From: Cercospora beticola
Lineage: Eukaryota > Ascomycota > Dothideomycetes > Mycosphaerellales > Mycosphaerellaceae
Direction of reading: 5' to 3'
Length of the DNA: 64,000 bases
Assembly (NCBI RefSeq): GCF_033473495.1
Contig: NC_088937.1
Coordinates: forward strand, 2,294,001-2,358,000
Part shown: in pieces, positions 10,223-21,233 of the stretch
Position numbering within the stretch: position 1 is the first letter of the stretch
Layout of the letters: every line of letters begins with the position of its first letter
Notes under the pieces: generated by a model
Databases searched by the model: none
Seen by the model: the letters and a program-made list of their open reading frames with translations, nothing else
Told to the model about the DNA's origin: nothing
Program-made: the position numbers and the translations under genes

Positions 10223-10680
10223 TTGCGCTTCAGCTGATCAACGACGAGAGACCGACAGAGACTGACTGCAAGGCTCAGTCCATCTTGGCAAAATTGTATA
10301 GTGCGAATCATGTCAGCCATCACTTTTAGTCGTCTTTTGTAAGAAAGGAATACGCCCCCTAGTCGTTGACTGGAACTTTCATTTGTCCCACTCGGGTCTT
10401 TTTCGAAGAGGCTGTATACTCTCATCCTCCCGTGGCCTACAGACAAGTCTCCAATTGCGTGAAAGCGGCTGCAGCGCGTGTCGTGACTCGTCAGAATTGC
10501 ATCTCCCATCGTATGTATACGGTAGCTGCACGTGCAACGCCCCGCCATGAGGTTACATACATCCCATCGCCATGCATACAATCAATGCCCAGTATCGCAA
10601 AGGGCAGGACGATCCAAATGTTGATCCTTGTCCAATGAAGTGAACTCGTCATGATCTTACAGTGCAGATACATCGTCTCA
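10223..10680. other. Intergenic, hypothetical gene to PPT1 3' end
   Basis: Upstream flank of the minus-strand hypothetical gene and 3' flank of PPT1. No supported gene. Confidence 0.35.
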
Positions 10681-12123
10681 TCACATCCCCATCATGGACT
10701 GCATCTGATTTCCGGCGTAAGCCATCGGCTTGATATCGGGATGTGGCACCGCGTCGAATTTGTGGAAGTCCAACTTATAGTCGCTTCCGATGTTGATGTA
10801 TGCGCCCTTGTTCTCTGTGGAGTCACAGTACTTTGGCGCCGAGAAGACAGTGATACATCTGCCGTCGTGTTCGACCTCGTAGCCCTCCATGCGGACTTCG
10901 TGACTGCGGATGATGGCCTCCAGGCCGTTCTTCTCACAGAAGCGCTTGGTGATATCCGGACCAAATTGCAGTCCAACACCGCGCTTGGATGGTCCACGGC
11001 CTGGCGAAGTCTGCGGATCTGTCCACAACATCTCCATCATCAGACCTTCTTGGCCAGGTTGGCGTTGATTGTGTCTGTTCAGTTTTCGAATGTCATCGAG
11101 TGTGATCTGATCATCTGAGAACAGGCCGCCGTGAAGAACCAGATACTTGTCTCCGATCAAAGTGGCGAGCGGCAGAGCAGAGAAAGATTCGGAGAAGAGC
11201 TTGAACACACGTTCGTTATACTTGTGTTTGCACTCGCCTTCGAATCCGTACATTCGGTTCATGTCGTCCGTTTCGTGGTTGCCACGGTTCAAGAAGAACG
11301 ACTTGGGATACAGCCACTTGTAGCTGTACAACAAAAGTGCGATCTCTGACGACCAAGATCCTCGATCGACGAAGTCTCCGTTGAAAAGGTAGTGGTGTTT
11401 GTCCGAAGGGAAGCCGTTGAGCCTGAAAATTTCGATAAGATCGAAGTACTGACCATGTGTGTCTCCGCAGACTGTCAACTTGACATCGGAATCCACATGT
11501 GTCTCTACCATGGTAGGCTCGTTGTACACAATGTCCTTGACTGCGATGATGATCTGGTAGACATACTTCTTGTGAATCTTCTTGCCATCCTTGAAGCGCT
11601 GTATCATGTCCTCGATGAACTCTTGTGTCATTTCGTCCTTCAGGCGCACGCCATCGTATGCTTCCTCCACAACCATGTTCTCCAAGTCCAACCCCTCGGC
11701 GGCGGACGGGGCGTCTGCGACTTCAATGGCCTTGAGGAACGCATCCCGCTTGACCATTTTGTTGCATGCATCAAACTGCGCTCTTGCGAGCTTATCCCCC
11801 GGATTCTTGCGCACAACAATCTTCCAGTCATGTATGGCATCTTGGTGTTTCAGTATGGCGGTATTCGCCACAGCTCTCCGATAGTATGCTTTGACGGACT
11901 CTGGGTCGAGCTCTATCGCTTTCGTTGCATCGGCAATCGCGTAGCCGTACGCCTCGAGCTTCAGGTTGGCTTGTGCGCGATTTGTGTAGAAGGCGACCTG
12001 CGTACCATCCTTCTCGATAGCCTTGGTGTAGTAGTCGACAGCAGCCGGCCAGTCATGCGCCTTGAATGCTTCATTGCCCTTGTTCTTCAGCGCAACGGCG
12101 TCCAGCTCTTCATCCCCCGCCAT
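10681..12123 (-). CDS. PPT1: Serine/threonine protein phosphatase 5 (TPR-PP2A-like)
   Basis: Intronless, 480 residues from ATG 12123 (MAGDEELDAVALKNKGNEAF). The N-terminal third holds three TPR repeats (KNKGNEAFKAHDWPAAVDYY, FYTNRAQANLKLEAYGYAI, KAYYRRAVANTAILKHQDAI) that bind the Hsp90 C-terminus. The C-terminal PPP phosphatase domain has the metal-binding signature motifs GDTHGQYFDL, GDFVDRGSWS and RGNHE, plus LVLHGGL and RSHEVRMEGYE. The enzyme dephosphorylates Hsp90 and its co-chaperones and clients. The frame is open a further 75 codons upstream, but that stretch lacks TPR features and starts beyond the divergent promoter, so the internal ATG is preferred. It is divergent from SPT4. Confidence 0.95.
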   Translation of the reverse strand: MAGDEELDAVALKNKGNEAFKAHDWPAAVDYYTKAIEKDGTQVAFYTNRAQANLKLEAYGYAIADATKAIELDPESVKAYYRRAVANTAILKHQDAIHDWKIVVRKNPGDKLARAQFDACNKMVKRDAFLKAIEVADAPSAAEGLDLENMVVEEAYDGVRLKDEMTQEFIEDMIQRFKDGKKIHKKYVYQIIIAVKDIVYNEPTMVETHVDSDVKLTVCGDTHGQYFDLIEIFRLNGFPSDKHHYLFNGDFVDRGSWSSEIALLLYSYKWLYPKSFFLNRGNHETDDMNRMYGFEGECKHKYNERVFKLFSESFSALPLATLIGDKYLVLHGGLFSDDQITLDDIRKLNRHNQRQPGQEGLMMEMLWTDPQTSPGRGPSKRGVGLQFGPDITKRFCEKNGLEAIIRSHEVRMEGYEVEHDGRCITVFSAPKYCDSTENKGAYINIGSDYKLDFHKFDAVPHPDIKPMAYAGNQMQSMMGM

Positions 12124-12521
12124 GATCGTCTGTCTTCCTTCGACTGTGTTCTGTGGAGCGCAGATATTCCAACGCTGATATTCGCGGGTCGCTGTAGAGA
12201 CTGACTGTGCGGATCGCAGGATGCCGAGGAGTGTTGCTGGATGGTGATCATGACGAGATGGGCTAGACACATGGGTAGAAGATTCCACCGCCAAGGCGCT
12301 CGGAGCGGAGTCAGCACCGACCCCTGCAAGACCATATGCGGGTTGCACTTATGCAGGCATGCTGGCAACATTTCCGTTCACGCTCAACTTCAATACATCA
12401 ACAACTCAGTTACCAACAACGACACAAGAGTTACAACCCACACAAGAATTATAGCACCAGACGAGCACAAAATACAAATTCTGTCAACGATCAGAACTCT
12501 GCGCCACGGGCTGAAGTCGAA
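12124..12521. promoter_or_regulatory. Bidirectional promoter, PPT1 / SPT4
   Basis: 398 bp between two divergent start codons. A/C-rich just before the SPT4 start. No specific operator recognised. Confidence 0.5.
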
Positions 12522-13130
12522 ATGTCGGGCGTCCCTCGTGGGCTTCGCGCTTGCTTGGTCTGCGCGTTCGTACAACCCTATACCAAGTGGAGTCGATCTG
12601 GCTGTCCCAACTGCGAAGACTTCCTCGAGATGAAGAACAGCAGCGATACGATTGGCGACTGCACTTCTGAGGTGTTCGAAGGTGAGCCTCACGGCAGGTG
12701 AGCCGACCATGTCGGCAAATTTGGCTGACCAACCTTTGAAGGTCTTGTGACAGTGAATGACACGAGCACGGGCTGGGTGAGCAGGTGGCTGCGCATTTCA
12801 GGATTTGTGCCAGGCGTGTATGCGACGAAGGTGAACGGAGTGGTAAGTCGATTATGCTATCATGCAGCTCCTGGAGGACTATCACTCCAACTATTCACAT
12901 GGCATTGAGGAGCAGCAACGTTCAGATGGGCGTCGAGCAGAGTTTGTACTGATACGTGCCACAGTTGCCGGAAGAGTACGTTGCGGCTGCAGAGAACGCC
13001 GGCATTCAGTACATACCGTAAGTTCCATTTCGGTCCCTAGCAATAAGAATCTCCATCTGGCAGCCGCAGCGAGCAAGCTGACTGAGTACCTCACAGGCGA
13101 GACGGCAGTGGCAACGAGGACGACGTATAG
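12522..13130 (+). CDS. SPT4: Transcription elongation factor Spt4
   Basis: Four exons: 12522-12681, 12742-12842, 12965-13017 and 13097-13130. Introns are 60, 122 and 79 nt, all GT...AG. Spliced product 115 residues: MSGVPRGLRACLVCAFVQPY, then the second zinc-binding pair in GCPNCEDF, then VFEG/LVTVNDTSTGWVSRWLRI and GFVPGVYATKVNGV, ending LPEEYVAAAENAGIQYIPRD plus a short acidic tail. The Cx2C...Cx2C zinc finger and the following beta-strand pattern are those of Spt4, which pairs with Spt5 (DSIF) on elongating RNA polymerase II. All exon junctions restore conserved sequence in frame. Three introns in a 115-residue gene is dense for this window. Confidence 0.93.
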
Positions 13131-13253
13131 TCTACGAACCAGCCCAAAAGTCCTAGTATCCAATCAGAATGTAACGTATTGAAAGTGGAAAATATCGAAA
13201 CACGGCTCCTCCCCCAGACGGCATGGCCGAGGGGTAACAGATGAATTCGATGG

Positions 13254-14300
13254 TTATATCGAGGCTAGAGCGTTTGGACTTTCCGTCAACTGCCACAGCA
13301 GCTCATAAAAGCCATACGAGCCCGCAACGAGTAGCATGTAGTAGACTATTGTCCACTGAATCCCAATATTGCGCACATTCTGCGGCTGGTGAATGCTCGA
13401 CAACTTCACCTCATTCGCACCATCATCCCGCTTTCCCTGCGCAACATCGGGTGTCACTTCGTATCCCTCGTATTCCACTTGTCCCACTCTACCCATCATT
13501 CTTGGGAATCCCATAAAATTGCAGAAGGTATGCGCCGTGACTGCCGCGAATACGTTGCCAGTGCGCAGATACACAAATGCAACAAAGAAGCCGAAGATCG
13601 TCGTATATGTCAGCTGAAACAAACTGCGCACAAGTCCTATCAGGATGACCTGTCCCAGTGGTGCATTCCCATTTCGGACGAACTCAATCAGGTGATGAAC
13701 ATGAGCCGCTCCAAAGATGAGAGGTGTCGTGAATATGATTCGTTGCGGCGACACCTTAGCCAGGAGGTACAGTGATATGACCAGCGATCTGAACACCCAT
13801 TCTTCGGCCCATGGCGCCACGACATTGTTCCTTAGACCTCGCAGATCGGTGAAGAACTTTTCTCTGAAGGTCGCGAGGTTCCATAGTCTCCATCCAGAAT
13901 CGACGAGGATGGTTTCGTACAAGGGTCCTATGAAGAGAACCGATAGCAACGCTAGTGTCCTGGCGCAATCGAGAAAGTCTACCGGCCAGACACCAAGCAG
14001 GCGGAGGACGTCTCGTGGTGTTGCATGGCCCCGAGACACCAGAACGTAGACGGCAATAACGGTCGAGGCAATACAAGTCAGGCCAACTGCCCGAATTCGT
14101 GCTTTGATGACAGCTGGGGCATCTCGTGAGGCTAGTGGTGTGGCGCGGAGTGTTGGGCTGAGGTAGAATGGCGCGATGAAGATTGCAGTAAAGAGCAAGC
14201 CACAGAGCAGGGCTGTTCGCTCGGAGATGGCAGGCGGCGCTTCTGTAAACCAGGCCATGTTAGTTGATGATCGAGTGAAGAGTGGGTGGTGCCAAGGCAT
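13254..14300 (-). CDS. RCE1: CAAX prenyl protease 2 (Rce1 type)
   Basis: Intronless, 348 residues from ATG 14300 (alternative MAWFTEAP at 14258). Rce1 is an ER intramembrane protease that removes the last three residues from prenylated CAAX proteins such as Ras and a-factor. Several hydrophobic segments are visible (LLCGLLFTAIFIAPFYL, VGLTCIASTVIAVYVLV, ALLSVLFIGPLYETIL). The catalytic CPBP-family motifs are in order: EEWVFR (EExxxR), FGAAHVHH (FxxxH) and HTFCNFMG (HxxxN/D). A non-catalytic acidic loop follows, with a last hydrophobic stretch near the C-terminus. Convergent with SPT4. Confidence 0.92.
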   Translation of the reverse strand: MPWHHPLFTRSSTNMAWFTEAPPAISERTALLCGLLFTAIFIAPFYLSPTLRATPLASRDAPAVIKARIRAVGLTCIASTVIAVYVLVSRGHATPRDVLRLLGVWPVDFLDCARTLALLSVLFIGPLYETILVDSGWRLWNLATFREKFFTDLRGLRNNVVAPWAEEWVFRSLVISLYLLAKVSPQRIIFTTPLIFGAAHVHHLIEFVRNGNAPLGQVILIGLVRSLFQLTYTTIFGFFVAFVYLRTGNVFAAVTAHTFCNFMGFPRMMGRVGQVEYEGYEVTPDVAQGKRDDGANEVKLSSIHQPQNVRNIGIQWTIVYYMLLVAGSYGFYELLWQLTESPNALASI

Positions 14301-15762
14301 GGAAAGTCAAATGCAGAAACTTGATATTGTTCTACAAGCAGGGGTGTATCGACTTGCCGTGTGGCCCGAAATAGTAGTCTTTCATGCGCCCGAGTAGATG
14401 GTAGCCGCCTTGCAAGGCCTTGCCCACTTTCGTTGGTGGAGGAGGCATCTTGCGGGTGGTGGTTTGATGGTCTCGCTGTTCAGAGGTCCCTGGTTTTGCG
14501 CAGTGTGATCGTGGCCTCCACCGGCTTTCATTTCTAATCGCAACGTCTTTCGTCCAGTCTCGGCAACCGCTGCGTCAGCCAATACTGCTGCTGCTGCCAC
14601 GTCCACTACTGCAGCAGCGCCCACCGCTGCAAGTATGAGTTGTCCGTACACTAGTAGAACTGCAGGATAGGGATGCAGGAAATTGACAGTCGTCACTTAA
14701 GGTTAAGAGCTTGCATAAGCGCAGAGCGCGAGGAACCGCGACGCGAGCTCCTGAAGAGCTGCTTCGAGAGCACGATCGGCTGCCGCGAACCACGGGCGGC
14801 GGGACTGTCGCAATCACACATGGCTCATGCAAGCTGGAGAAACGTTTCGGGAGCCGTGGTACTGACTGCCACCGTGTGTCTGCCGACGTATGCATGACAT
14901 GAGAGAACGGCAGACCACAAACCACACTCGGAAGCGGCTCGAGCCTGGTGCACTTGTATCACTCGAGCATCCTGGGGCGCTGGGGTCTCACTGCATTGCT
15001 GAGAACAACCACGGTGTCGCCCGGGGATCCCCTTTGGGCGACTCCCATCTTCAGCTTCACATTTCGAGGATTCGACACACGCTGGAAGTGTTCACGGCAC
15101 GACTCAGCGCGCGGACTCTCCACCGGGAGCTTCTGGACGCGCAGCGCGACAGTGAAGTCGGCACGGCGCGTGGCTGATTGGTGGATAGGCGGCGGCATAG
15201 ACGATGCTGCTAGCTGGCGTGTCATTTCCGCGTGATCGCGTCAAAATGGCCAGCTTCAATTTCCATGATGGTTCGTGGCATCCCTGCCTATCGATTGCGA
15301 AAGCCGCAAGACTGTTAACGGCGGTATCGTGGTCAGCAGGCTTGACTTTGTGAGTGTATCTCAGCCGAATCTCTCTCTTCGCTGTTCTTCCTGTTCCATG
15401 TTGGTTCCACTGCCGCACTCTCTCTGTCTTCACGACCCCGGCCACTCCACGAGCGCCTGCGCGACCAGGATAACCCACGCCGTTGGTGGGACCCGTTCTT
15501 CTTGCAGCCTGCATACACGGACAATTGCATTGGCTGTCAACGGACTACCAGACCGCTTCGGCGACTCCTGAAGCTGTACATACTTCAACAACCGCCCACC
15601 GCGCACACTTCACGCTGGATCGCGAGCGAGCTTGAGCGAGGCGTCTTTCGGTTGCGCAGAGCATATCTGCTCTCGCGCCTGTCACTCTTTTGATTATGCC
15701 AACGCCCACGATCCCTACCCACTTTCGCTCTCTAACACAGTATTAATTCCATAATCACGCCC
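14301..15762. other. Intergenic 1.46 kb upstream of serine-rich gene
   Basis: Open frames exist on both strands. A minus-strand frame at 14382-14696 has an alanine-rich hydrophobic start but begins at GTG and has no ATG; another frame near its end encodes MPPPPTKVGKALQGGYHLLG. Neither gives a convincing gene. The last kilobase is probably the promoter and leader of the serine-rich gene (pyrimidine-rich before 15763). Confidence 0.35.
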
Positions 15763-18700
15763 ATGTCGTCCGGCGGCCGGGTGAGGGAACGCAAAGAACT
15801 CTACGAGCGATTGGCCAAGCGGAAGTCCAGAGACGCGAGGGGCGGAGGGTTCTTTGCTTCCCAACGCGACCTCACCAACCTCCGCGACGCGCACGACGAC
15901 AAGAGAGCGGCGAAGAGCGCAAACGAGCTCAAGTTGAGGCGCCAAAGCCAGAACCCGAGCTCCACTTCCGTTCCCGACAAGCCGACCGTTCGCTTGGTGC
16001 AGCCTTCGGTCTCGACCTCAGAACCAGCACTCTACACCTCGCCAGACTACTCCGCCGACGGAGACACCCAAGACAGCGGTGACGATGACGGCCAAGAAGA
16101 TCCTGCAACGCATTCACAGCGGGCGGCGGCGGAAGAGACAGACGCCATACCTCGCTTGACGCAAGCTAGCGACTCAGAACAAGGATTTCCGGATTCAGGC
16201 CGGGTCTCGCATGTTTCAGAAGCACACACCTCAGCAAATGAGGTGTCGGGAACAGATCAAGAACAGGATCGAGCACCGTCGACAACCCTGTATTCCGAAT
16301 CGTCGCAGCTCACGCTTGCCAGCTCAGATGGCCACCGCCGAAGCACATCCTCAGGATGGTTCTCGCAATGTTCCACATTGCAGAGCAGTAGCGAAATTGC
16401 CTTGGGGAGCAAAAGCTCGCGAAGTCATCGCTCCAGCCAGGTCACCACTCTTCGTGGAACTCCCACGCCGCACGAGCACGAGAATCAAGCTCGCGCGCAC
16501 GCCGATGCCTCGGCAAGGTTGTCGCTGCAGACGCTGCAGGAAGCATCTCCAGACTTGAGCACGACCATTCGCGCTGTCCCGCAGTCTGAGACGTCTACAT
16601 CCTCGCCGGTCGAGCCGGGACCAGGGTCGGAGACGTTACAGGACGCCTCTGTTGCAGCCTCACGACCCTCTGCACCGCCCTCCGAATCTCCTAGCGACTC
16701 GGACTCGCCTACATCGTTACCACGGACTTGGAGAAGCGCATATTCGACAGGGTCGATACATACTTTACCAAGCAATCCTAACCTTCAAGACGTAACTTCA
16801 TCTCCCGTCGTGCGAGTGTATGATTCGGAGCCGGCTTCGATCTCTGAGGCTCCTCAGTCGCACTCGTCATCGCCCAATTTCGTCGCGTACAGCCCGAGTG
16901 TGGGCAGCGTGGTCCGCCACTCGGTCTCGCGGCCACGCCTACTGCATCCAGCGAGCTCGATCGATTCGATCAATTCGCGGCTCGAGCTATACAGTGTTCA
17001 GCCTCCTGGTGCGCGTTTAGCAAGCCACAGCTCGTGGGCATCTTTCGATAACGGCGGCACCCCTCCGCCACTGTACATACCTAGGCGACGAGTGCGACAC
17101 AAGCCTGCGTCGACATCTCTGGCCTCTCAGGCAGCTTCGCAAGCGAGCGAGGATCGGACACGGACAGCACAGTGTGGTTCAAATGACACGATGGACGCAG
17201 AGGAGGACATCGATACGCTACCATACCCGAGACGCCCTTTCAGCAATCACCTGAGCACGATCGCGAGCGAGAGCGATGGCAGGACGGGTAGTCACCACTT
17301 CAGCTACTGGTCTGCTGGTAGTGGGGTGTTGACAATAGCATCCGGCCAGCAGACGCCGCTCTCCATGACCTTCGATGGGTCGCGGCGTCGCAGTGCTCCA
17401 GTAGATTCAATCGCATCGAGTTTGCCATCGCCGGCCACGCATGGAACAGGCACGGATGTGGGAGATATGACACTGGGTATCTATCGAGAAGAGTCGGCCG
17501 TGCCGCAGCCACTATTCCGGACACAAAACAGCGCAACAGTTGTGGACAATGCAGGGCCGAGTAATGCTGCTGGAACGAGGAAGTACGATGGTCCGCTTCC
17601 TCCTATGCCCCCAGTCCCCCAGAGTCGTGACAGTGACGAGCAATTCGACACACTATCAGAAATGACTCGGCCCTCGCTACATCAAAAGAGATCTGGCTAT
17701 TCTCTGCGAGGTCGAAGCAACACGACTCCGGGCCATTCGCGCGGACAAAGCGAAGTCAGCTACGTTGGTAGCGACATTAGTAGTCAGGGCGCCGGAATCT
17801 TTCCCGTGTGGGCGAGAAATTTCTACAGTGGTAACGCGCAGTTGTCCAGCAAGATCTCGCTGAGCAGCCTATCGAATTCAGATCGGGCGCGAACGGCACC
17901 ACAACAGCATCGAAGAGGCGACAGCACGTGGACCGATCACAGTATAACAAGTCGCCTTGGGCAGACGTACAGCACAGAAGGAGACGTGAGTCCGACGAGT
18001 AGCCACTTCCTGCCTGCGATCTTTCGCCCTCGCACGAGGCCTAATGAAGCTTCGCGTAAATCCAAACTTCAAAAGAGCCACAGAAGCCAAAAGAGTAACA
18101 AGAGCAACAAGACAAATCGATCTCGACCTTCGAATGACGACCGACCAGACTCAATGCCCATTCTAGCAGATCCTGCACAGCCTGAACACGGCGCCGATTT
18201 CGAGGTCCTCCCATCTGGCCAACCGCGATGGGGATTGTTACAAGACCCCGATAGCTCGCCGCCTCAGCGCATACCCCGCCACAAGCCTCTTCGAAAGTAC
18301 AGCAAACAAGGCCAGTGGGATCAGATGGAGTTTCCAAGACCGATGACCAAGGATCGTCTCTCCGAATTTGGAGGCTCGCTGATCGGCCAACAACCGCACC
18401 TGGCGCCCAGCAAACGAACGTCTCAGACCCGTCTGTCCTTCTGGCAAGCTCCTAGCTTCACCGAGAGCCTCGACACGCTCATTCGCTCTCGATGCAATAG
18501 GCAGGTGTTGCTGTTCACGCTAGGCTTTGTCATGCCGTTGTTCTGGATGTTGGCAGCTGTGCTGCCTCTGCCGAAACAGCCGCCCAGCGAGACCGAATTG
18601 GAGAAACATCGTGCTGCTCTCCCTGGAAGCGAGGAAGACATAGAGCAGGCCATGATGCGTCATGAGGCGGGCGATGCCGAGCAAAGATGGAGAGATGAGC

Positions 18701-18860
18701 GGACGTATCGCAAAGCCAAGTGGTGGAGGATGCTGAATCGGATCATGAGCGTCATTGGATTGCTCGTGATCGGGGCTGTGGTAAGTCCTATCATTTCGAA
18801 TTGTTCGAAGCAATCGCTGACATGTAACAGGTTGCCCTTGTTGTGATCACTGTAAAGTGA
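15763..18860 (+). CDS. Long serine-rich protein with C-terminal membrane hairpin
   Basis: Exon 1 is 15763-18780; a 50-nt intron (18781-18830, GTAAGT...GCTGAC...ACAG) is followed by a last exon of nine codons and a stop (18831-18860). Product about 1,015 residues. Residues 1-60 are basic and charged (MSSGGRVRERKELYERLAKR). Residues 60-850 are Ser/Thr/Pro-rich and probably disordered. The conserved-looking C-terminal part includes a Lys/Ser cluster (SQKSNKSNKTNRSRP), a segment FPRPMTKDRLSEFGGSLIG, and two membrane segments: about 914-936 (VLLFTLGFVMPLFWMLAAVL) and about 994-1013 (created across the intron: IGLLVIGAV/VALVVITV). They are joined by a charged loop. This architecture matches fungal proteins annotated only as serine-rich; function unknown. 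Splicing is supported because it completes the second membrane segment and stops four bases after it. Confidence 0.85.
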
Positions 18861-19379
18861 TACCCTTCGCCCACCAGGCCAACATTCTCTGGACTTCATT
18901 TTTACCCTTTTTCGAAAAACTTGGTCAAGACGACCCACGGGAGCAGCGACGAAACCACTGTGCACTAAATTGCCATCGAGGCATGGATTTCCTTATTTGT
19001 TCGACTTCTACTGCAGCGTCCAGCATTTCATGTTAGCGCCAACGGCCATTGGGATGGCCAAACATCTGATGATACCCACGTCATACAACGGATATAATGT
19101 GTGCTATCTACTAATCACAACCTTCTACGAAAAGCGTTGATTGTCTTTTGCACGCATTTCCAAGGATACATTAGAAAGAATGAGAGAGAGATTCTTGTGT
19201 TGAAATTAGCGCCACAGAGCGATTTAAGATAGGGACATAACTGGACAAAATTTATCATGTGTACTATTGTGCAGTTGATCGACTGATTGACTGTGAACAT
19301 AGCCCTTTCTGTTTGTCCCGCGTTCTGCTTTACCAGTACTGCTAAAGATGCGCATTTAAAAAAATGACCTAGTCCCGAT
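18861..19379. other. Intergenic between convergent genes
   Basis: 3' flanks of the serine-rich gene and the oxidoreductase gene; AT-rich relative to neighbours. No gene supported. Confidence 0.4.
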
Positions 19380-20580
19380 CTACGCAGCAGCCTGGCCAGC
19401 AGCCCACTTCTTATACATTTCATCATACAACCTCAAATCCTCCCTCGCATCCTCCGCCGACGTCTTGACCTTCTTCCCATTTACAATACACTCATACAAT
19501 TCCTGTAATTCCACTGTATAAGCATCCTCATACGAACCCAACATCTCCCTCGTCTCAATTTCTCCTTCGGAATTCTTTTCTTGCACGACGACCTTGATCG
19601 CTAATCCCTTAACAAAAGGCGAATCGTACTGAATCCAAACTCTCTTCTTCTCGCCGTATATGGCGAGATGAGCATCGAAATCTGGTACTTCGTCCCATCC
19701 GGATTCGTAGGTCACGGTAAAGGGTTCTTTGCCTGGGGATTTGGTGTTGTGGAAGGTGAACATTGCGGTATAAACCGGATCGTTGGCCGTGACGGCTAGG
19801 ACTTCTGATGGGGAACCGAGAACTTCACGCATGAGGGAAAGATCATGAGAGCCGAGCGTTCCGAGGAATCGACAGAGTTTGATGCCCTGTTCTGTAATAG
19901 GTTGGTCGCCTGGGAAAGCTTCTTTGTAAAGAGCGTTGAGACGATTATCTCGATCTTCTGCAGCAGAAGAGGGAATATCGTCTACATGTCTGACGGCGAA
20001 AGCACCGCTTTGAGAGACGAAGAGGGGATTTGGGCCTGGGAAGTCGCGGACTCGGGCGTAGTGGATTCTGGGGATCGATTCGACTTCGCGTTTGAAGGTC
20101 TGAGTGAAGGATTTGGCGTAGCGTCTCATGTAGCCGATGAAGACGATACGTCCGTTGGATTTGGCTTGGGCGGCGATGACGCGGTCGGCGCTTTGGACGG
20201 AGAGGGTGAAGGGCTTTTCGATCATGACATGTTTGCCGGCTTCGAGGGCTGCGATTGCGTACGGTTCGTGGAATTCGTCGCTTGTGAGAATGAAAACGAC
20301 ATCGACGTCTGGACTCTTGAAGATGTCGTTGGGGTCGCTTGTTGCTAGAGGTATGTGGAATTTGGTAGCACAGTGCTCTGCGGTCTGTTCAAATTGTTAG
20401 CAATGATGACATGCCGGAATGTTCGGGGGGTATATTCTACATTACCTTTAACGAGATATCACACACTGCGGTTGTCGTATACAGGTGGCTGAGAAGACCC
20501 AGAACGGGAAGGTGGATGACCTGGGCGACTTCTCCGGCGCCAATAACACCAACGCGTAGTCTTTTCTGTGTTTCTGCCAT
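19380..20580 (-). CDS. Gfo/Idh/MocA-family NAD(P)-dependent oxidoreductase
   Basis: Two exons, 20580-20446 and 20384-19380, with a 61-nt intron (GTAATG...CTAAC...ACAG) in phase 0. Product 379 residues. The N-terminal Rossmann fold has RVGVIGAGEVAQVIHLP (GxGxxx nucleotide motif) and continues across the intron through VCDISLK/TAEHCATKFHIP to DVDVVFILTSDEFH and the family signature HVMIEKPFTLS, where the lysine is usually catalytic. The C-terminal alpha/beta domain follows. Members oxidise or reduce sugars, inositols or related polyols; the substrate cannot be told from sequence. Cytosolic: no targeting signal. Likely a complete gene. Confidence 0.88.
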
Positions 20581-21233
20581 TTTATTATCGCCCAACAAAG
20601 CTTGCGGGCGGAGGTAGAAGAGTGTTGCAGTTGTATTTCGGTGGAGGTCTTGCAAAGTTCCAGCAGTGTGACGTCAAGCCAACCAACGAAGTGTTTCCTG
20701 TGACCAAATGTATGGAGTGTTTGTAAAATGTTGTAGTCTAAACGCAGACACTGTTGTACTTATTGCATTCGCGTTTTTTGTGTCGCAAAAAGGCGAGCAT
20801 TATACCTCCGTCGGATCCAAAGCCGCCTCCATCGACATCGTCGGGTCGGAAAGCTCGCTTTGAGCTTCGACAAGCCACAAGCATTGCTAGGAAACCTACG
20901 TTGAAACTGCGCCAAGTAGGAATTGCCTCTTCTAGTCGGCGGAACGTCCGAATATAGGCCAGTCACAGCGATCTCCACGACATGAGCACGTCTTCGAAGA
21001 AGTAGCATACGTTGCAAGATGCAAGGCCTTGAGAGGGGGGGGGGGGGCGTATTCTTGGCCCACGTTCCCTAGGGTCGCTGATCAAAGTTGGGTTGGCCAC
21101 GTCAATCTACGTGCATGATGTGTGCACCGACATACGTGTCCTCAACGAAGAAGTCGTGTTTGCGGTGCCACTGTAGATGTGCTCGTATTCTCGTCAATCA
21201 TAATTTACATGTATACTTGTACATACCTTCCCC
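20581..21233. other. Intergenic with poly-G tract
   Basis: Lies between two minus-strand genes. Contains a 13-base G run at 21035-21047. No gene recognised. Confidence 0.4.
21035..21047. repeat. Poly-G homopolymer (13 nt)
   Basis: Uninterrupted run of 13 G on the plus strand in an intergenic region; simple-sequence tract likely to be length-variable. Confidence 0.9.

Noticed and set aside
12124..12348. N-terminal extension of PPT1
   Set aside because: Open in frame but has no TPR or targeting features; the ATG at 12123 gives the normal protein length and leaves a sensible divergent promoter.
13216..13260. tRNA-like GGCATGGCCGAGGGGTAAC string
   Set aside because: Resembles the 5' arm and D-loop of a Leu/Ser tRNA but lacks a matching acceptor arm, anticodon arm and T-loop before the RCE1 stop.
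14382..14925. Small hydrophobic minus-strand frame downstream of the serine-rich gene's promoter
   Set aside because: It begins at GTG with no ATG; its alanine-rich region is a GCN-run artefact, and two competing frames are equally long. No consistent splice model.
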